NCBI RefSeq assembly: GCF_012489685.1
Contig: NC_080044.1
Span: 74,262,732-74,326,731 of the forward strand
From: Lotus japonicus
Taxonomy: Eukaryota > Streptophyta > Magnoliopsida > Fabales > Fabaceae
DNA: 64,000 nucleotides
Reading direction: 5' to 3'
Shown here: in pieces, positions 56,061 to 64,000 of the stretch
Layout: each line of letters starts with the position of its first letter
Position numbering within the stretch: the stretch's first letter is position 1
Made by a program: the position numbers and the translations under genes
Notes under the pieces: model-generated
What the model saw: the letters and a program-made list of their open reading frames with translations, nothing else
Told to the model about the DNA's origin: nothing
Database searches by the model: none

Positions 56061-56379
56061 AATTTCAAAGGTATGTGCACATATTTTGTGTACTTCTATG
56101 CAGCATTTTTTTTTTTGAAAGAGTTTATTCAAGTTAATTTTATAGTATAATTGCTAATGTAAGTGTTTCAGAGAACTTAAGTAAATGACTTATTTCTCAA
56201 AAAAACAATGTAAATGGCTTATGGCATGTGCATAAACTGTTTTGATCTTTAGATGAGCTTATGTTGACCTATAAATTTATTAAATTAGCTTATGTTGTTT
56301 ATTAATCTATCTACCCAAACATATCTTTTTATATACTTATTAGTCATTATTCTATTTCGTTTATGCTTGTAGGGGCGGG

Positions 56380-56470
56380 GTGAGGCGGTGAGCGATGAGT
56401 ATGTGATGGGAATTTATGTTCTTTAGATGCGTTCAACTCTCATGACTCTAGTTTACAGCAAGTCCCTATA
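56380..56470 (+). pseudogene. Two shuffled ABCC scraps
   Basis: GGGGCGGGGTGAGGCGGTGAGCG.. and ATGGGAATTTATGTTCTT resemble exon 4 of the intact gene (near 11113-11160). They are joined directly to GATGCGTTCAACTCTCATGA and ACTCTAGTTTACAGCAAGTC, which resemble exon 2 (near 9205-9245). The order is reversed relative to the gene. Confidence 0.7.
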
Positions 56471-56934
56471 AACAAACAAAAAAACACTTGGTACCCAGGT
56501 TTCTTCCTTCTTCGAACTAGTTCAGTTACCCAGGCCTTGCAGATCTGAAGCCAATAATCCCAGATCCGAAAACCCTATATCCCCAATTCCCCAAGTCCAT
56601 AAAAAACCTAACACATAGACACCACGAAATCGAAAATCCTTCTTTGAAAGAAGCAGATCCGAAGTCATTAGACGTCGAACCAAGGAGATGAAAGACTAAG
56701 GGGGGCAAATGGTAGCCTTTGGGACCAACGGACACGAAGGGGACAAGGACCTAAATGAATATTGAAAACTATAACTCGGGGTACCTGCATGAATTTTCGT
56801 ATGTCAGGACCAAAAGTGAAAATGTATTTTTATTTTAAATAAAAAATATAAAAACCGGGGAAACCCCCTACTCTAGTTCAGATCTGACTTGTGTAACTTT
56901 ACACGAGTAAAAACTTGTGCACCATAGGGGGACC

Positions 56935-57835
56935 GTTAGTGAACATTATTGCAAAAGTTAAAAAAAATGCTTGCCCTTTTTTATGTTTGTGATAGTAATA
57001 AACTTGCACATCAATTACATCAATAAACTAATTAACACCTCTCCCATTCCAACACAATTAAAATTCAAAAGGGGAATATTAAGAATTGCGGTCAATATTA
57101 TTAACTTTTTTTTCTCATTCCTACTTACCAAAAAGTAACTACGAGATTAAACACATATATTAAAAAATGTAATTAATCTTATTAACTATTTAAACATTAT
57201 TTATTTTTTATTTTATCATTTAAAATGTATTTTTATAGAGGTATTATATGAAAAAACATCAATTAAAGCTTTATTGGAGTTCTAAGTAGACGGTTATTAT
57301 AAAGTATTTTTTTTCTTTTAAGTAAACAGTTAAATTGAATTGGAGAGAGTATATATATAATAGGAGTATTGTTACTGTTTTCTCCTACACGACTCATAAC
57401 TGATTTATTTGTTTTCTTCAATAAATTGAGTTGCAAGATATATATATCAATTTGTAGAGAAAAATTACTTTTAGAATACTCTATGTATTGAAGTAAGTGT
57501 CCAAATAGAGAAGAAATTATTTAAAAAAAAAATCCACTCAAAATTCTAATAAATCATTAAGTGGTGATTTTTTTCATGTAATATATCTTTTTTAGGAGAA
57601 TAAATGATTAAGAGATAAACTGAAATGAGCAGTAAAGAAAGAACTAATTAATCGTTTAAGTAATGGGTGTGACAAATTGTATGAATTGACGGGCTTTTTG
57701 GCCCAGTAAAGTTTTTCTTCACAATGAATAATTTATTGTGTTTGGTAACTGATGGGCCTTCTTTGCTATGGCTTAATTTTTGTTTCTTTTGTTCGGTAAC
57801 TGGTCAGGTTGTTCGTTTACTGTTTGGACCACCCT
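56935..57835. repeat. Segmental duplicate of 53990-55200
   Basis: See 53990-55200. Without the Stowaway MITE, the junction reads GAGAATAAATGATTAAGAGA at about 57597. Confidence 0.9.
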
Positions 57836-59124
57836 TTTTTTGTGTTATTTTGATATTGTGTTATGAATAGAAACCGTAAGGATCAACGGACCATTAGATG
57901 ATGGATTGGATAATTTAACCAGAGTTTGACATGTGTAATACACAGTTAACTAACTTCTTGTATATCTTTCAACTTTCAAGTGTCCGTTGATCAAAGTTTT
58001 TAGAGCTTTCCCTATGTTTTTCGATCAGTTTCTTCTCGCTTGTTCTAATCCCTGAATTTCCGCTCCTCCAGTTCGATTCTTATTTATTTTATTATTTACT
58101 TGACTTATTATTATAAATATTGCTAACTATCAAAATCAAAGACAATCGATTATCTACCAAATGGCAAAGAAGTTTCCATATTTATACCCCACATTTTCTT
58201 GTTGGAGGGGTTGCTCGTGGTGAAGTCAGTAAATCAGTCCCAAAGCTTTCTTCTTTCAAGGAAGAAGTTTTGTTATTAGGAACTAAGACCGAAGGCAGGT
58301 GCAATTAATAGAGAAATACGCGAGTTGGATTTTTCAAGGATTGACTTAGATAATGAACATCCGAAGAAAAAAAAACATGATTAGAGGTTGGGGGATGGAG
58401 AAAGAGCGAGAGACATCTCGAGAAAGAGAGAATGATTTAGGGGTGGTGAGAGTACTTTAGACATTTTATTCAATCAATCTCAACCATTCAATATTTTATT
58501 ATTATATGTCAATGGTAAAATTCGAATCATGTACAAATACATGACCTATTAGCTAATGTATTGTAGCATGCACATATAAAATGGGAAAGATTAAACAATA
58601 CTAACAGTAAGCATTCACAAGACGTGACTACTTGAAATTTAGCATTTGCTTTGTTACTTGATAAAAATAACAGGTACGTTCAGCATAGCGGGTACCCATG
58701 GGTACGGGTACCAATACACCTACCTTGCCCCATTTGTAAACGAGTAGTTTAAAAATCAATTTATTCAGTCTATGCGCACTCGAATCGTCGGATAGTTATA
58801 CCTTTGACATATTGTAACCCATTGGTAATTGCGGGTACATGTATTTTTGCAATACCTACATATATGTGTGTGCGTGCCTGCGTGCGTACGACGTGTTTGT
58901 GTGTGTGTCTTTGGTTTCAAAGGGATTGTGAATGAGAGAAAAAATCTAGTAAAATAAGGAACACTCAACCTATAAATTGTGGGAGAAAACTATGATTTAC
59001 CAGGAACAAAAATGAGAACTTATCTAAAAGCTCGATCAGATTTGATAGGAAGGCGTAGAAAATGGTAGCAATCAAACTCGTCTACCAAACAATCCAACAA
59101 TGGTTGAGATAAGATTCCACAGTG
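57836..59124. other. Intergenic
   Basis: No gene recognised. A GT-rich stretch lies at 58864-58910. Confidence 0.45.
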
Positions 59125-59385
59125 AACCTTTTAGTGTTGTGGATGCACATACAAGAACCAACTATTCTAGGTTAGTAATGCTGATGATTATTTCTATGGT
59201 GTTTCACCCATTCATGCCCATGAATTTTCTTATTTCACTTTATTTTCTTTATTCAATGAACTTCAATAAAAAGAGGAAATGTTATGCAGAAATGTCATGT
59301 GGAGCTTCTGCATGATAAGACGGTTGTGTATGCTACCCACCATCAGCTGAAATTCTTGGAAGCTGCTCATCTCTTTTTTGTAAGA
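59125..59385 (+). pseudogene. ABCC scrap: end of exon 2, intron 2, exon 3
   Basis: The end of exon 2 (GTTGTGGATGCACATACAAG) with a mutated donor, an intron similar to 10442-10559, then exon 3 from ATGTTATGCAG|AAATGTC to about 59385, including GACGGTTGTGTATGCTACCC. It is closest in wording to 17930-18175 and 26895-27005. Confidence 0.9.
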
Positions 59386-59394
59386 ATAATATCA

Positions 59395-60473
59395 GGTTAA
59401 ATGTGCTTTACCTAACAATATAGTTCACTTCCCAATTTTTTTTTATCAATTTACAATGGAAAAACCTTTCACGGGATGAACATTTTTAATGAAAATACTT
59501 TAATATTAAAACTAATTGAAAACTTCATTTTTTATATAATTTAAATGCATTTTTCATAATTTCTATAATTTTAGTATGTATTGATACATGTTTACAAATA
59601 TAAGAGGAGTACCCTCCGTGTAACAAACGGGTAAGTAAAAATCTTTTATACTCCACACATGAAATTTCTCAAACGAAATAGCAAACTATATCTTGCAAAG
59701 CACGGGTAAAAATATTTGTTTCTTTGATGCAAATATAACTCTTTTTAATGTTTCATATTGGGAAATTTTTCAATTGTTTGTTTTGTTTATAAGCAATGAT
59801 TTTTCTTATACAGTCAATACAATGAAAAACCTCGACGTGCAGCGCACGGGTAAAAAACGGGTTGTGTGATATTCGTTGTGGTTTTATTTTGGAGAATACT
59901 CATCTTTTTTTAGTCTCTTAATTCTAGCTGCTAAAAATTGGCAAATATTGATTTTAAGATATTGACAATAAGAGGCAAATTCACATAATTATGACCTTAC
60001 CATGTCCCTTTTTATATCGATTTTGTTTTGAATTGTTATATTGGTCTATGCCTATATAATAAGAGTAAAATCTACTGTGCACGGGTAAGAACATTCTACA
60101 TAAAATCTCTTTCATGTTAAAGTTAATATAAAAATTCATTTTCAAATAAATTTTTTGCTGCATGAGAAAATTTTCAAATAATTTAAGTGCACTGTTAATA
60201 ATTTAAAATATATTTAGGATCAATTAAATATATCTATGTATTTTGGTTTCACTTTGTAAGTCCCGAACTTAATAGATTGAAATATATGTATTTACATGTT
60301 TAAGACAAAAACATTTATATCCCATGTACATAATTTTTTTTGTCCGTATCTACATCTTTATTATGACTGTTCTTTCATTTTTAGTATCTTAAATTATTTA
60401 TAATCAAAATATCTATTGATTTGTCAAATATAATAGTAAACTTCGCCGTGCAGCGCACGGGCAAAAACACTAG
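59395..60473 (+). mobile_element. Helitron-like element with repeated 3'-type hairpins
   Basis: Ends with CCGTGC-AGC-GCACGG (60446-60460), a short spacer and CTAG at 60470-60473 followed by T. Four related but decayed motifs precede it: 59617-59632, 59693-59707, 59833-59850 and 60073-60086, each with ACGGGTAA or similar. The 5' end is guessed from where ABCC similarity stops. No coding capacity. Confidence 0.55.
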
Positions 60474-60598
60474 TAACAACTGATTTCAAAAGCTTAAGTT
60501 GTTAGTTAAAAATTACTTTAATAATTTTATATTATATTCTAACACACATGATAGATCATAATTAATTAAGACATTCTTCTACGTACGTGTTTTATTTA

Positions 60599-62077
60599 GG
60601 CTTAATTGCACTTTTCGTCCCTTATGTTAGGCTCTTGTGCAATTTCAATCCCCTTTGTTTAAAACGAGCAATTTTGGTCCACCAAAGATCAATTTGTGCA
60701 AATTAAGTCCTGCCGTTAGTCTACTGCCAATTGTTAACGGAAATTGCAGAGTTGGCATGCCCATTAATATTTTATTAATATTTTTTTCACTTTAAGCATT
60801 AAATTTTATTTTTCCATATCACCTTCTTCACCTTCTCTTCTTCAAACACAAATCCAGACATAACCTTCAACATTTGGGTTTGAAAAAATCATGAACACCT
60901 AGGAAAAAGGAACAAATCAGCAGATTCAAACTTCTTCAAAACCACATTCAAAAATCATCCGCCAACCACATTCAAACTCAAATTCAACAAAAAATGCTCA
61001 GATTCAACATCATCTTCTTCACCCTTTCCTTCTCCTCCCTCGTCTCCAATCACCCAATACCCATTTCAAGCCATCTTTATCCCCCTCCGCCACCACCTCA
61101 CGCGCCACCACGTCGACTTCTTCCTCTGGCCCCATCTCTCCCACAGTCCCACACACGCACTCCACCCTCTGTTCACTCATCCTCTCCTCGCTCCTCCTCA
61201 CAACCTCAAAACCCTCATCCCTCAAAACAACAATAGGTCATAGTATCTGGGTCTTAGATCTGAGTTTCAAGGTGTAAATTGGGGGTGATAAAGGATTTCA
61301 CGGAAGATTTGGGCTTGCTCACAAGAGGCGGAACTAGCACGCTGCCTACGCCGGCGGTGACGACGACGTCGACTTGGGTATCGACGATGACTACGGAGTG
61401 AAGATCTGAATCGATTGTTGAAGGAGAAGAAGAAGACAAGCCACCCACAAACACCAGACGCCGAGCTCTTCTGCGCCGACCACTGCTTCTTCTTTGCCGG
61501 GATGGTCGAGGTCCAGAGAGAGTGAAAGAGAGACACAGAGACAGAGTCCAAAGAAAATGAAATCAAAGATCAGGACATAAACGGGAGGAAGCGAGATTCA
61601 TAGAGTTTAAGGAGAGAGGGATATGTTGTTGTTTAGGTGTGAGAGAGAGAAAGAGAGTTCAGGTAAGAGGGAGGGAAGAAGATGAAGAAAAGAGGGAGAG
61701 AAGAAGATGAAGAAAATAGAGAAGATGAAGATTCAGGATTTGTTGTTTTTTTTTTCGGTGAATATCAATTACTTTTAAAGTTTTGCCTAAAGTTTATTTT
61801 GTTGAAACAGAAACGTATTAAAGTTTTTTTTTTGAACTTAGAAAGGTATTAAAGTTTGATTTTGATAATTTTTAATTTTTTAAAACATAAAAAACTATTA
61901 ATAAAATATTAATGGATGTGCCACCTCAGCAATTTCCGTTAACAATTGACAGAAGACTAACGGCAGGACTTAATTTGCACAAATTGATTTTTGGTGGACC
62001 AAAATTGCTCGTTTTAAACAAATGAGATTGAAATTGCACAAGAGCCTAACATAAGGGACAAAAAGTGCAATTAAGCC
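60599..62077. mobile_element. Mutator-like fold-back element, TSD TTTTATTTA
   Basis: Terminal GGCTTAATTGCACTTTTCGT and its inverse bound arms of about 200-250 bp. TTTTATTTA lies on both sides (60590-60598, 62078-62086). The interior (about 60830-61740) is CT- then GA-rich with open frames high in Pro/Ser (plus) or Arg (minus), but no recognisable gene. Shares its terminal 16 bp with the element at 36328. Confidence 0.92.
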
Positions 62078-62094
62078 TTTTATTTATAAATTCA

Positions 62095-64000
62095 TCCAAA
62101 GAAACCCTAATTAAAGCACAAGATTTAGGGGAATTAACTTTTTCCCCGCAGGACATGCAAATTAACTGATCGTGCGGATCACGAGAGCGGGGCTGCTGAT
62201 CGAAGAAGTGAAGCCGGTGTGCTGGGTTGTTGAACGGACCCGGGAGGGGCTCCTGCAAGGGACTCCAATGCCAAAGTGAGTAGAGGAATCGAGTAAAGGG
62301 GTAGCTGAAATTGGAGAGAATAACGTACCTTAGAATGAGTGAGCTGCCCCCCTTATATACAAGTTGGAGTATTAGGGTTGGAGCCATGCAACGTCATGCA
62401 TGGCTCGTACCGGTGGGTCGAGGGCCGTTGGATCCCTCTGCTCCCTCTGCGATTTGCAGTGATCCAACGGTTTAGACTGCCTAGGGGGCCCACCATCCAA
62501 CCACCCTAATTCCGTAGGGTGGTTGGCTTAGGTCAACCCCTAGGTGGTGGGGTCCATGTCCTCGGGCTGGGGGTGAGCGTCGTCCCGCTCGTGGTCGAGT
62601 CCACTCGGGTGATTCCCTTCTCCTGGTCGTCCCAATTGGGCCCCACTCGGGTGATTCCCTTACCTGGTCGTCTCGCTCGGTGACACCATTTTCCTGGTCG
62701 TCCCAGAACAGTAGCCCCCCAGCTCTAGTCCACTGAGGTAGTGGGCTAGAAGCTTTCGGTCAGGTCCTCGTGGATTTCCCTACGCCCTTTGGGTCGGCCC
62801 CTGTCAGCCCTTACCGGAACAGTTGCCTCCCAGCTCTGCCTCACTGCATGAGTGAGGCGTGAGCTTCAGAATCTGCACGTACGGTCGTGGGGGACGATCG
62901 TCATCCCCTTTGATATGGGACGGTCGGAACCCCCCATGGACCCCGGGAAGGCCTAGTGGGACGACCGGCCCATCCATGGTCTTGGGACGGCGAGGTGGCC
63001 CTGAATCCAAACGTTTCGTAACAGTAACATGAAGCGACGTTTTGGCGGCGTCATTAATGCGTCTGACAAGAAATGGCACGCGTTACGTCGTTTCATCTCC
63101 TCTGCTGACGTGGCGGAAGCTGATTGGGTGGTAGCTTTCCCGCCTCCCCTAGCGTCATCATTACAGACGTAGGGTTTGGTGAAGCGTCGCTTCCCATTCC
63201 TAACTTCCCTTATAAAAAGGGGGCAGAAGGGGTTTCATTTGCGTTTTTCCCATTCTTCTGCACCTCAAGCTCTCATCTTTTCATCCTTTGAAGCTCTCCA
63301 TTCCGACGTCGTAAGGCGCAGCTTCCCGGCGGTCGTCCTTTATTCCCCGGTGATCATCCTCTTCTTGTTACTTGGTGAGTTCTTCTCGACTTCTTCCACA
63401 TTTTATTTTCTTCTTCTTCTTCTCGTCTCTTCCTCTAGGGGTTCTTAGGGTGCGTCTTTGCGGGTGGGAGAGGGTTGTCTCTTCCCCCCCGTGCGGCGGA
63501 GGGACGGTCCGTGGGCCGGTCCTCCGGCCCTGGGTGTGCTCTCCCTGCCGGGGACAAAGGCGGATCCTACTGGTTTTCCCCTTTGAGTCGTGGTCAATAA
63601 CTTGAGATATTGAAACGACGCTTTCCCCTGTGCAGGTTTAAGCATGACCGAAGCCGAAAAGAAAAAGGGCAAAGCGGTCGGGGGAGGCTCCAAGCCGAAG
63701 ATGAGCAAAGATGCTCCGAAACGGAAAAAGATCGATCGAGAAAAGTGGCCTCACTTGGAAGGTGACCGAGCGCATTTAGACGACTGGTGTCGGGAGATAC
63801 TGGGGATCGAGTCCTGTTACGCTAATGAGGACGAGGGGCACTTCTGGCGACAGTATTATCTGTCCGAGAAGCAGATCGGTCCAGGGCATGACGTTTTTGC
63901 GCCTGGCAAGAAAGAGAGGCTCCCGCAGACCCCCCCATTCGGCATCTACATGCATATTTATACCATGAAGAAGGTGAAGGTAAGGATGCCGTTAACCGAC
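62095..64000 (+). mobile_element. GC-rich retroelement-like block, truncated by window end
   Basis: Base composition shifts abruptly to GC-rich. A TATA box on the plus strand (TATAAAAAGG, 63211) leads to a spliced leader (intron 63375-63635) and an ORF. A minus-strand TATA-like GTATATAA (62353-62360) faces the other way. 62570-62710 has imperfect repeats of CACTCGGGTGATTCCCTT plus CCTGGTCGTC. I read this as the 5' part of a large LTR retrotransposon or related element. No primer-binding site was identified, so the class is uncertain. Confidence 0.5.
63644..64000 (+). CDS. N-terminal part of plant retroelement gag-like ORF (incomplete)
   Basis: The ATG at 63644 follows a CAG acceptor by 8 bp. 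The frame stays open to the window end (119 codons). It starts MTEAEKKKGKAVGGGSKPKM, a basic lysine-rich tail, then WPHLEGDRAHLDDWCREILG and later FGIYMHIYTMKKVKVRMPLT. The hydrophobic stretch followed by (V/L)R.P(L/F)..F resembles the start of the domain called 'putative gypsy type transposon' in plant elements. GTAAGG near 63979 could be a splice donor instead of coding sequence. Function beyond element association is not assigned. Confidence 0.5.
   Translation, partial: MTEAEKKKGKAVGGGSKPKMSKDAPKRKKIDREKWPHLEGDRAHLDDWCREILGIESCYANEDEGHFWRQYYLSEKQIGPGHDVFAPGKKERLPQTPPFGIYMHIYTMKKVKVRMPLTD

Noticed and set aside
60994..61566. Pro/Ser-rich and Arg-rich frames on both strands
   Set aside because: They lie inside the Mutator-like element and reflect CT/GA composition. 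No domain is visible.

Overview
The window is nuclear DNA of a flowering plant, most likely a eudicot and probably a legume. The evidence is a multi-intron ABCC transporter gene with GT-AG introns and AT-rich noncoding sequence, together with plant element families: a solo LTR resembling the SIRE group of copia elements, a Stowaway MITE, long-TIR Mutator-like fold-backs and Helitron 3' ends. I infer the species group from the style of the repeats, not from a database match. I see no tRNA, rRNA or CRISPR array.

One gene looks complete: an ABC transporter of the C (MRP) subfamily at 7791-14319 on the plus strand. My ten-exon model sums to 4344 nt, stays in phase and gives 1447 aa with two transmembrane blocks and two complete nucleotide-binding domains. 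A TATA box lies at 7526 and a 5'-UTR intron at 7645-7736.

The rest of 14-60 kb is largely a graveyard of duplicated and rearranged pieces of this kind of gene. Degenerate ABCC segments lie at 17700-18805 (exon order shuffled), 26403-28015 (mosaic containing a large inverted repeat), 47300-48507 (exons 7-10), 56380-56470 and 59125-59385. They are mixed with pieces of unrelated genes: the 3' end of a serine racemase (two inverted copies), the 5' end of a Tudor-SN nuclease gene, an asparagine synthetase exon, and a repeated TATA-leader-first-exon module. Noncoding flanks are duplicated too (for example 15345-16195 with 42670-43905, and 22220-23120 with 50050-50975).

Mobile elements are dense and several are nested with readable target-site duplications. 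At 32.7-39.5 kb an AT-rich Helitron-like block contains a solo LTR (35231-37552, TSD ATAAT), which contains a Mutator-like fold-back (36328-37480, TSD AATCTTAAG). Related fold-backs lie at 51053-52090 and 60599-62077. Three or four truncated LINE 3' ends are present. The right end (about 62.1-64.0 kb) is a sharply GC-richer block with divergent TATA boxes and the start of an ORF resembling plant retroelement gag-like proteins.

The most interesting object is the inverted repeat 26484-27010 / 27242-27774. It has arms of about 530 bp and a 231-bp loop, and is built from ABCC and serine racemase pieces. If transcribed it would fold into a long hairpin matching the intact ABCC gene nearby, a plausible source of small RNAs acting on its parent gene. 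That role is an inference, since the sequence shows only the structure.
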